Below, piece by piece: positions 39,461 to 45,262 of a DNA stretch of 45,262 nucleotides (position 1 is its first letter; each line of letters opens with the position of its first letter). The DNA lies in the NCBI RefSeq assembly GCF_000154905.1, contig NZ_GG770539.1, positions 3,304,154-3,349,415 of the forward strand, written 5' to 3'. The DNA is from Streptomyces sp. SPB074 (GTDB lineage Bacteria > Actinomycetota > Actinomycetes > Streptomycetales > Streptomycetaceae). The position numbers and the translations under genes are program-made. The notes under the pieces are model-generated. The model ran no database searches and was not told the origin of the DNA. It worked only from the letters and a program-made list of their open reading frames with translations.

Positions 39461-40429
39461 TCAGGACGCCCATGACCCCCGTCGGACCCCCGTACGAACA
39501 TTTGGAAAGCGTGTTGGGGGCAACCCCTCACGAGTTCGAATCTCGTATCCTCCGCCATTGCTCTCACCGGGCAATACGTCGAAGGGTCCCACCGGGAACG
39601 GTGGGGCCCTTTGGCGTTGGGGGGTGGCGTGGTCGTGGTGGAGGGCTGTCCCCGTGGAGTGCTGAAGGCGGTGCTTGGGGACGGCGTAGGACCGTGCTTC
39701 GCCGGGGTGGGTCAGAAGGCGGGGGGTGTGCGTAGGGGGATCAGGGCTGCGGGGGGGGGTGTGGTGGGCGGCGAAGGACCAGCCTGGCATTCCGGCCCAG
39801 GCGATCGACAGTCTCAGGTAGGCGACCAGGGTGATGCCGGGGCGGCCGGCCACGCCGTGAAGGACCGGGTCGGCCACGTACGCGCTCATGTCGATGTCGT
39901 GCGTGGCACCGCTGATGTTGGCTTTGTGCAACTCGTCGGGTGCGAAGTCGAAGAAAAAGTCCTCCTCGCCGTCCTCGGCGGCGTCCCGGTGGGCGTTCCA
40001 GCTCTCGCGCAGGTACCGCGCGGTCGGGAGCACCAGCGGGTCGGGGAGGACCGGAGCGGCGCTGTACTGGTTTCCCGTCGCGTAGCACTCGTTCAGCGCG
40101 GCGCAGTCCCCGGCGAACCACGCGCCGCCCACCTGCCGGAGGCAGGCGTCCAGGGCCGGGGGTACGGGGCCGGTTTCGGCGCGAAGAGCGTCGAGTTCCC
40201 GCAGGTCCTCGGCGGTGACCGGCTCGCGGACGGGCATGACCGGCACGAGCCCGAGGCCGGTCAGCCGCTCCGCGAGGCGGTCCACGTGGGCTGCCACCCG
40301 CCGCATCGTCGCGAACGCCACTTCCCGGCAGTCCTCGTCGGGCGCGTCCGGGACCGTGCCGAGGCGGCGCAGGTCGGCCCAGACGCCGTCATGGTCTCCA
40401 CTCGCGTACCGCCGCGTGAAAGAAGTCAC
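39461..40429 (-). CDS. SMI1/KNR4-like protein whose frame runs through the att site
   Basis: The GTG at 40429 begins VTSFTRRYASGDHDGVWADL. Residues 1-220 read as a normal soluble protein (VPPALDACLRQVGGAWFAGD, EDFFFDFAPDELHKANIS, LVAYLRLSIAWAGMPGW) with the look of SMI1/KNR4-type proteins, which often act as immunity or regulatory proteins. After AAHHTPP the sequence turns to Pro/His-rich nonsense and reads through the tRNA terminator and att core to 39461. A run of nine G (39751-39759) sits exactly there; with ten G the protein would end at once as HTPPPQP (stop near 39741). The true C-terminus is probably at 39741, and the tract is either a sequencing or a biological length variant. Confidence 0.55.
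   Translation of the reverse strand: MTSFTRRYASGDHDGVWADLRRLGTVPDAPDEDCREVAFATMRRVAAHVDRLAERLTGLGLVPVMPVREPVTAEDLRELDALRAETGPVPPALDACLRQVGGAWFAGDCAALNECYATGNQYSAAPVLPDPLVLPTARYLRESWNAHRDAAEDGEEDFFFDFAPDELHKANISGATHDIDMSAYVADPVLHGVAGRPGITLVAYLRLSIAWAGMPGWSFAAHHTPPRSPDPPTHTPRLLTHPGEARSYAVPKHRLQHSTGTALHHDHATPQRQRAPPFPVGPFDVLPGESNGGGYEIRTREGLPPTRFPNVRTGVRRGSWAS
39502..39557 (+). repeat. att core: tRNA-Ser 3' fragment at right end of element 2
   Basis: Identical over 56 bases to 7587-7642, from the anticodon loop TTGGAAA to the terminal CCTCCGCCA. The bases before it (CGTACGAACA...) do not supply the 5' tRNA half. It marks the right boundary of element 2 with the chromosome; the intact tRNA-Ser gene is expected left of the window. 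Confidence 0.88.
39582..39611. terminator. tRNA-Ser terminator, chromosomal copy
   Basis: AAGGGTCCCACCG pairs with CGGTGGGGCCCTT around GGAA, with one G-T pair. It is homologous to the hairpin at 7663-7698 and lies 24 bases past the att core, as expected for the original tRNA terminator. Divergence between the two copies suggests that element 2 brought its own att flank from another strain. Confidence 0.75.
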
Positions 40430-40544
40430 CGAGGCACCCTGTCCAACGTCAGGGGCCGTGGACAAGCCCCGGCTGCCCGGGTTCTCACGTGGCGGGGGCG
40501 GGGGGGTCTGCCGGCCGGGGCCGTTGCACGGCGGTCGGCTTTTC

Positions 40545-42176
40545 TCAGCCGTAGAACTTCGTGTGCGTGCGTTGCAGCCGACGGTCCATCAGCGTGTGCC
40601 GGGCGTCGCTCAGGACGCCCATCGTTCGCGTGTCGAGTTCGGGGATGAGCCGGGTGAGCATCTTGTCCGTGGCCTCGATCAGGGCCTCCGGGTCGTCGTG
40701 CGTCCGGGAGATTTTGTCGAGCTCCGGCAGTTCCGCGGCGGCCCCCGGGACGACGGGGACGCGCAGGGTGCTGACCTCGCTGGGGACGAGCTCCAGGACT
40801 CCGCCCCCGAAACTCCTTCCCTCGATCTCGGCGGACAGCATCGTGAGGGAGTTGTGGAACGCGGCGGTGAAGTCGTCCGCCGCGATCGGCGCGCCTGCCA
40901 GGATCTTTCCCTTGTAGATCGTGTCGGTCGTCACGACCTTCGCGTGGTTGGAGATGACACGCGGGTAGCGGTTGGACCGCTTGGACAGCAGCAGATCCCC
41001 GGCGGGCACGACGGGGACCCGGTACCAGGGCTCGCGCACGCGGCACTTGAAGCGTTGCGGGATCTTGAGGCGAACGCCTTCGTCGAGGTACTGCCGCGCC
41101 GGTCCGTGAGCCTCGGGGGAGGAAGTGGTCGCCGCGAAACTGAGCAGCCACGCGGGCCGGCCCGCGTCGGCCAGGTCCCGTTGTTCTTCACTGGTGAAAA
41201 TCAGCCCCTCCGCGTGGCGGGCCCGCGGCAGGAGGGGGATCGCCCACTCCTCCAGGCCGTAGTCCTCAAGGAGGGCCGAGTCGACGCAGAAGTAGCCGTT
41301 CGCACCCGTCACCGTCGACACACTGAACCGTGCGACGTCACCGAGCCGCCCCACTGCGGGGATCGACTGAACGGCGGCCAGGGCGTCGTTCTGCTCCGGG
41401 GGCAGCAGATAGCTGGTCCACGTGCCCGACGCCGTCGCCACCCGGTGGGACCAGGAGCGGACGGAGCCGTTGTGGTCGTGGAACCGGACGACCGAGCCGG
41501 AGTCGGCGCCCTTCGACAGCCGGCCGCTCAGGATGAGGACTTCCTGCAATACGGTGGGAAACGATCCCGGCTCGAAAAGGTCGATCGTGAGATCGGTCGC
41601 GTGGGCGAGGAGCCAGTTGCGGACGGCGTTCGCGGAGATTCCGGTCAGGAATTCGGTCGGGAGAATGACGGAGAAGACGCCGCCGTCACGCAGTTTCGAC
41701 AAGGACAGGAGAAAGACGGGAATCCAGAGGTTCGACACGGAACTGCCTGTCGCGCCGAGCCCGGAACTGATCTCCTTCGCGCGTTGCTTGTCCTCGTCCG
41801 AGATGAACTGGAAGCGCACGTAGGGAGGGTTCGCCAGCACCCAGTCGAATTCCGGGGCGCGCCCCTGCGACCATTCCAGGACGTTCTCGTTGGCCACGTG
41901 CCCCCGCACGTCCATCGACCGCAGGACATCGGCCGCTTTGGCGGCCTCCTCCGCGAAGATCTCGACGGCTTCGACCCGCTCGACACAGGCGGCGACATCG
42001 CTTCGCCGGATTCCGCGGAGGAAGGCGCCGTCCCCGGCGGACGGCTCCAGCACGCTGAGACCCGACCGGCCTTCGAGCAGTTCGGCGGACCGGCGGATGC
42101 AGAGCTCGACAAGAACATCGGGCGAGTAGAAGCCCCCGCGCAGCTTGTCGTCACTGACTTCGTCCCGAGTCCGCAT
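40545..42176 (-). CDS. N6-adenine DNA methyltransferase of a restriction-modification pair
   Basis: A 543-residue enzyme from the ATG at 42176; the frame continues far upstream but only as the antisense of the nuclease and phosphatase genes. Motif X is FYSPD (16-20), motif I VLEPSAGDGAFL (42-53) and motif IV NPPY (116-119), the order of gamma-type adenine methylases such as Eco57I-like enzymes. The C-terminal half (AVGRLGDVARFSVSTVTGAN, KSNRYPRVISNH-like region, RSFGGGVLELVPSEVSTLRV) resembles the target-recognition domain of type I S or IIG proteins, so specificity is probably built in. Divergently arranged with the PLD nuclease gene; together they form a plausible type II system. No clear ribosome site. 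Confidence 0.87.
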   Translation of the reverse strand: MRTRDEVSDDKLRGGFYSPDVLVELCIRRSAELLEGRSGLSVLEPSAGDGAFLRGIRRSDVAACVERVEAVEIFAEEAAKAADVLRSMDVRGHVANENVLEWSQGRAPEFDWVLANPPYVRFQFISDEDKQRAKEISSGLGATGSSVSNLWIPVFLLSLSKLRDGGVFSVILPTEFLTGISANAVRNWLLAHATDLTIDLFEPGSFPTVLQEVLILSGRLSKGADSGSVVRFHDHNGSVRSWSHRVATASGTWTSYLLPPEQNDALAAVQSIPAVGRLGDVARFSVSTVTGANGYFCVDSALLEDYGLEEWAIPLLPRARHAEGLIFTSEEQRDLADAGRPAWLLSFAATTSSPEAHGPARQYLDEGVRLKIPQRFKCRVREPWYRVPVVPAGDLLLSKRSNRYPRVISNHAKVVTTDTIYKGKILAGAPIAADDFTAAFHNSLTMLSAEIEGRSFGGGVLELVPSEVSTLRVPVVPGAAAELPELDKISRTHDDPEALIEATDKMLTRLIPELDTRTMGVLSDARHTLMDRRLQRTHTKFYG

Positions 42177-42190
42177 CGAACCAACTTTCG

Positions 42191-42229
42191 CTTCAGTTAC
42201 TGAAGGCGTCACCCTACCCCACCGGTGGG
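42191..42229. promoter_or_regulatory. Palindromes in the divergent R-M promoter
   Basis: CTTCAGTTACTGAAG (42191-42205) and CCCACCGGTGGG (42218-42229) are perfect palindromes in the 90-base space between the methyltransferase and nuclease genes. Restriction-modification systems often time expression by binding of a control protein or of the methylase here. No C-protein gene is visible, so self-control by the methylase or an unlinked regulator is possible. Confidence 0.45.
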
Positions 42230-42266
42230 ACGTCGGTCGGTAACCGGTTGTGCCACCCTGACGGCC

Positions 42267-43526
42267 ATGAAAATGCGCTTTGCCGGACAGCCCTTCGCCG
42301 ATCAGCCCAACCTGGTCGACTTCATCGAACACGCGCGGGACGGCGGCTTCGACGAGCTGAGGATCGCGGTGGCCTGGGCCAAGCGCTCGGGCCTCGGTCG
42401 CGTCTGGGACGCCCTCGGCGAGTTCCGGGGCCAGGGCGGCAAGGTGCTCCTGATACTCGGGGTCAGCGAAGGCGGGGCCACGAAGGAGGGCCTGGAACTC
42501 GCCCTCGGGATCGCCGACGAGGGATACGTCTTTCACGACCCGCGGCGGACCTTTCACCCCAAGGTCTACTTCGCCTCCTCGCCCGGCCCGCGCTCCCTGT
42601 TCGTCGGTTCGAGCAACCTGACGGCCGGCGGTCTCGGCTGGAACTACGAGGCCTCGACGTGGGTGGACTGGGACGCCGGCGAGGGCGAGGACGTGACGAG
42701 CGAGGTGTCGCGGTGGTTCGACGGCCTCATCGCCGAGACCACGTCGTGCAGTCCTCTCACGACGGACCTCATCGCGAACCTGGAGAAGAGCGCCGACATC
42801 GTCATCGGCTCCGAGTCCGGGGCGCGAAGGGTGCGGAGGAAAAAGACGCCGGACACACCGGAGGACAACGACAGCGCGATCGCGGCCACGATCAACGGCC
42901 TGTTCAAGCCGGTGCCGGCCGGGCTCAGAAAGCTTCCGGGCCTCAGCTCCCACATCGCGCCGCTGACCCCCGCCGCCGAGCCGGTGGCTCCGAAGAAGTC
43001 CGGAGCCGCGCCGTCGGCCGGACCGGGCGCGCCCGTCGCCGTCCCGCACCCCGCACCGGCCGGGCCCGCTCCCTTTCCCACGGCGAACGTGCAGCGTCGC
43101 TGGTTCAAGCGTCTCGACAACACGGCGGCACAACAGACGAAGTCCGCGGGGAGCAATCCGACGGGCAATCTCCGGCTGAGCCAGGAAGACGCCTCGATGG
43201 ACCACAAGCGCTACTTCCGGGAGGACTTCTTCGGTGGTCTGCCGTGGACACCGACGGAGGGCAAGGACACGGAGCAGGAGGTCGTCGTCGCCTTCCGCAC
43301 CTGGATCGACGGGACGGACCACGGCGTTCAGGAACTCAGGATCAGCCACGACCCCAAAAGAATCTCCGGGCAGGGAAACGTGCCCACGGTCCTCCACTGG
43401 GGCGTGCTGTCCACGACGATGCGCTCGACGAATTACGTCGGCCTGTACATCAGCCTGGAGCGCACGACCGACAGCGAGTACCACCTGGTGATCTCGCCCG
43501 AAGCCCGGGGGGAGTACAAGGTGTGA
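42267..43526 (+). CDS. PLD-type restriction nuclease (NgoFVII/BfiI-like)
   Basis: A 419-residue protein from the ATG at 42267. Residues 1-135 form a phospholipase-D nuclease fold with a single HxK motif, H97-P-K99 (RTFHPKVYFAS), and G114-S115-S116-N117 (LFVGSSNLTAGGLG); such enzymes dimerise to make one active site and cut DNA without metal ions. A Pro/Ala-rich linker (235-275) leads to a C-terminal domain (RWFKRLDNTAAQQTKSAGSN, YFREDFFGGLPWTP, NYVGLYISLERTTDSEYHLV) resembling the B3-like DNA-recognition domain of NgoFVII enzymes. It is divergent from an adenine methylase and is probably its cognate nuclease. Confidence 0.83.
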   Translation: MKMRFAGQPFADQPNLVDFIEHARDGGFDELRIAVAWAKRSGLGRVWDALGEFRGQGGKVLLILGVSEGGATKEGLELALGIADEGYVFHDPRRTFHPKVYFASSPGPRSLFVGSSNLTAGGLGWNYEASTWVDWDAGEGEDVTSEVSRWFDGLIAETTSCSPLTTDLIANLEKSADIVIGSESGARRVRRKKTPDTPEDNDSAIAATINGLFKPVPAGLRKLPGLSSHIAPLTPAAEPVAPKKSGAAPSAGPGAPVAVPHPAPAGPAPFPTANVQRRWFKRLDNTAAQQTKSAGSNPTGNLRLSQEDASMDHKRYFREDFFGGLPWTPTEGKDTEQEVVVAFRTWIDGTDHGVQELRISHDPKRISGQGNVPTVLHWGVLSTTMRSTNYVGLYISLERTTDSEYHLVISPEARGEYKV

Positions 43527-43615
43527 CAGCCGCCCATGCCGCGGTGCCGGTGCCGGTACCGCCGTGCGGGGCGGGGATCGCCGGGGGGGCCTGCGGGGAG
43601 GCCGGGCTTCGCGGG

Positions 43616-45262
43616 TCACCAGCCCTTGAGGAGTTCTTCTTCCGATTTCTCCGCCGCCCCGGTGTCCTCCTCGGACTCGTCCAGTTCGAACCAGACCGTC
43701 TTGCCCTCGGGTTCGGGGCGGACACCCCAGGTGGAGGCGAGGAGGTCGAGGAGGATGAGGCCGCGGCCGGAGGAGGCGAGTTCGCCGGGGGCCTGCCGGT
43801 GGGGGAGTTCGTCGCCCTGGTCGGTGACCTCGACGCGGAGGTGCCGGGCGCCGGGGTGGCCGAGGAGGCGGGCGCCGAGGGCGGCGGACTGGTCGGTGTG
43901 GACGAGGACGTTGCCGAGGAGTTCGGAGGTGAGCAGGACCGCCGTGTCCACCTGGTCCTGACGGGACCAGTCGTGGAGGAGGAGGCGCAGTTCCTCGCGG
44001 GCCTCGGCGAGGCCCTCGGGGCGGTCCTGGCGCAGCGTGAGGAGGAGGCGGCGTTCGGGGACCGCGCCCGCGCCGTCCTCGGGGTGGGAGTCGCGGCGGA
44101 GCAGGAGGAGGGCGATGTCGTCGCCGCCGTGCGCGGGGGCGGTCTCCGGGTCGGGGGGCTCGACGGTGTCCAGGAGGCGGTCCGCCATGCCTTCCAGGTC
44201 GTCCGGGTCGGCCTCGGTGAGCGCGTCGCGCAGCCGGGCCCAGCCGGTGAACATGTCGTCGCCGCCGTTCTCGATGAGCCCGTCCGTGCAGAGCATCAGG
44301 ATCTCGCCCGGGTCGAGTTCGACCAGGTCGACGGGGTAGTCGTTGGCACCCCCGAGCAGGCCCAGCGGGAGCCCGCCGCGTACGTGCTTGATCAGGCACG
44401 TACCGTCCGGCAGGCGCAGGACGGGGTGGGGGTGGCCCGCGCGGGCGAGCATCAGGACGCCCGTGGCGGGGTCGGCCTCCACGTACAGGCAGGTCGCGAA
44501 GCGGTCCTCGTCCAGGGCGGCGAGGAAGCGCGAGGTGCGGGCGAGGATCGCGTCGGGGCCGTGGCCCTCGGCCGCGTAGGCGTGCACGGCCGTGCGCAGT
44601 TGCGACATGAGGCCCGCCGCGTGCACGTCGTGGCCCTGCACGTCGCCGACGACGCAGGCGATCTTGCCGCCGGGGAGCTGGATCACGTCGTACCAGTCGC
44701 CGCCGACCATGAGGCCGCCGCCGGTCGGCACGTAGCGGTTCGCGACGGTCAGGCCCTTGCGGACGCCGTCGGCCGCCGCGCCCATGCTGGAGCGCAGTCC
44801 GCGCGAGAGGGCGAGTTCGGCGGAGCCGGTGCGGGAGCGTTCGAGGGCGCTGGCGAGGAGGGCGGCGGCGGTGCGGAGCAGGGCGCGGTCCGCGCCGCTG
44901 AACGTGCGCGGGGCGCCGAAGGCGGCGAGCCAGACGCCCTGGACCTTGCCGCCGGTCACGAGCGGGAGGTACGCCCACGCCTCGCGACCGCGCCGGGAGG
45001 TGAGGTGCCACATCGCCGGGTAGCGGCGCTCGTACTCGGCGGGGGATTCGAGCCAGACGGCGCGGCCGGTGTGCGCGACCTCGGTCGCGGGGTGGCGGGT
45101 GCTGAGCGGCATACGGAACTGGCCGCCCTCGGTGTTGCCGGGGGCGCGGTAGCCGGACTGGCCCTCGGCGAGGAGGAAGTTCTCGCCGACGCCGAAGACG
45201 ACCTGGCCGTTGAGGTCGAAGCCCTGTTCGTCGCGGAGGCGGGCGGTGACGCGCAGGGCCTC
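43616..45262 (-). CDS. SpoIIE-type phosphatase with GAF and HATPase domains (5' end missing)
   Basis: The frame is open to the window end; the ATG at 45112 is internal, since the coding sequence continues upstream (GQVVFGVGENFLLAEGQSGY). From the visible N-terminus: the last part of a GAF domain (MWHLTSRRGREAWAYLPLVT, FSGADRALLRTAAALLASAL), a PP2C/SpoIIE phosphatase (YVPTGGGLMVGGDWYDVIQL, VVGDVQGHDVHAAGLMSQLR, LARAGHPHPVLRL, LCTDGLIENGGDD, GGDDIALLLLRR) with the metal-binding Asp residues, and a RsbW-like ATPase domain (LLTSELLGNVLVHTDQSAAL, SGRGLILLDLLASTWGVRP). Such proteins control anti-sigma-factor networks in Streptomyces. It converges on the nuclease gene and marks ordinary chromosomal sequence. 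Confidence 0.9.
   Translation of the reverse strand, partial: EALRVTARLRDEQGFDLNGQVVFGVGENFLLAEGQSGYRAPGNTEGGQFRMPLSTRHPATEVAHTGRAVWLESPAEYERRYPAMWHLTSRRGREAWAYLPLVTGGKVQGVWLAAFGAPRTFSGADRALLRTAAALLASALERSRTGSAELALSRGLRSSMGAAADGVRKGLTVANRYVPTGGGLMVGGDWYDVIQLPGGKIACVVGDVQGHDVHAAGLMSQLRTAVHAYAAEGHGPDAILARTSRFLAALDEDRFATCLYVEADPATGVLMLARAGHPHPVLRLPDGTCLIKHVRGGLPLGLLGGANDYPVDLVELDPGEILMLCTDGLIENGGDDMFTGWARLRDALTEADPDDLEGMADRLLDTVEPPDPETAPAHGGDDIALLLLRRDSHPEDGAGAVPERRLLLTLRQDRPEGLAEAREELRLLLHDWSRQDQVDTAVLLTSELLGNVLVHTDQSAALGARLLGHPGARHLRVEVTDQGDELPHRQAPGELASSGRGLILLDLLASTWGVRPEPEGKTVWFELDESEEDTGAAEKSEEELLKGW

Larger units (their letters stand above)
7643..39557. mobile_element. Integrative mobilisable element 2 (about 31.9 kb)
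   Basis: The element is bounded by 56-bp identical tRNA-Ser 3' fragments (7587-7642 and 39502-39557), with GGTCTCA pairs just inside both ends. It carries xis and a tyrosine integrase, an XRE regulator, an HTH/zinc-finger/membrane block, MobC and a relaxase, and a large cargo: a glycosyltransferase cluster, a peptide deformylase and the pPIWI-RE system. No FtsK/TraB-type translocase is visible, so it probably depends on another element for transfer and is best called integrative and mobilisable. IS insertions and an hsdR remnant separate int from the left att. The relaxase is frameshifted in this sequence. Confidence 0.8.

Noticed and set aside
40545..45011. A 1488-codon minus-strand open frame
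   Set aside because: Only the last 543 codons (from 42176) encode a protein, the methyltransferase. The upstream part is the antisense of the nuclease and an alternate frame of the phosphatase gene, Arg/Pro-rich and without motifs.

Overview
The window is high-G+C actinobacterial DNA, almost certainly Streptomyces or a close relative. The evidence is the strong G/C bias at third codon positions, the many GTGA/ATGA start-stop overlaps, the SpoIIE-type phosphatase with an anti-sigma-like ATPase domain, the XRE/GntR regulators typical of the genus, and the DUF2637 and MobC proteins typical of its plasmids and integrative elements. The window is mostly accessory DNA: two integrative elements arranged head to tail at the 3' end of a tRNA-Ser gene, followed by chromosomal sequence.

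Element 1 (before base 1 to about 7642, left part missing). A leftward operon (3268 to 1) carries plasmid-spread-type genes: two small hypotheticals, a DUF2637 membrane/coiled-coil protein, a GGDEF protein, a frameshifted Cys-rich protein and a partial membrane protein. A control region follows, with twin TGGTGCGCACCA operators, an XRE-type regulator and a GntR repressor fused to a Nudix domain. The last gene is an McrA-like HNH endonuclease. The element ends at a 56-bp tRNA-Ser 3' fragment (7587-7642).

Element 2 (7643 to 39557, about 31.9 kb). Its left end is cluttered with an IS5-family element, a second IS, a TlpA-like lipoprotein gene, and an IS701-type transposase remnant joined to a truncated type I restriction gene (hsdR). 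Next come int/xis and an XRE regulator, a small replication/mobilisation block (HTH protein, zinc-finger protein, membrane protein, MobC, frameshifted relaxase), and an FAD oxidoreductase. A sugar-related cargo cluster follows (Nudix, FkbM methyltransferase, P-loop kinase, four glycosyltransferase-like genes), with a divergent XRE regulator translationally coupled to a peptide deformylase. A multi-domain HTH regulator precedes the main prize: a complete three-gene pPIWI-RE defence system (31590-39219), made of a PD-(D/E)xK nuclease, a DinG/XPD-like helicase with four candidate Fe-S cysteines, and a 994-residue prokaryotic PIWI protein. The second copy of the 56-bp tRNA-Ser fragment (39502-39557) closes the element.

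Chromosomal side (39558 to end). This holds an SMI1/KNR4-like gene whose frame runs into the att site, a divergent restriction-modification pair (N6-adenine methyltransferase and PLD-type NgoFVII-like nuclease), and the 3' part of a SpoIIE-type phosphatase gene.

The observations I value most are these. (i) The pPIWI-RE operon and the HNH nuclease of the neighbouring element both have promoters of the form TTGTCAG-N10-TAG(G/C)CT directly before a leaderless ATG. This is the architecture of the LexA-independent, PafBC-dependent RecA-NDp DNA-damage promoter, so both may be damage-inducible. (ii) Pairs of GGTCTCA spaced exactly 12 bp recur at each element end but not on the chromosomal side, marking probable integrase arm sites. 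(iii) The GntR-Nudix fusion joins two functions that are separate proteins (KorSA and Pif) in pSAM2, and its likely operators are visible. (iv) A terminator-like and a long second hairpin lie between the helicase and the PIWI gene.
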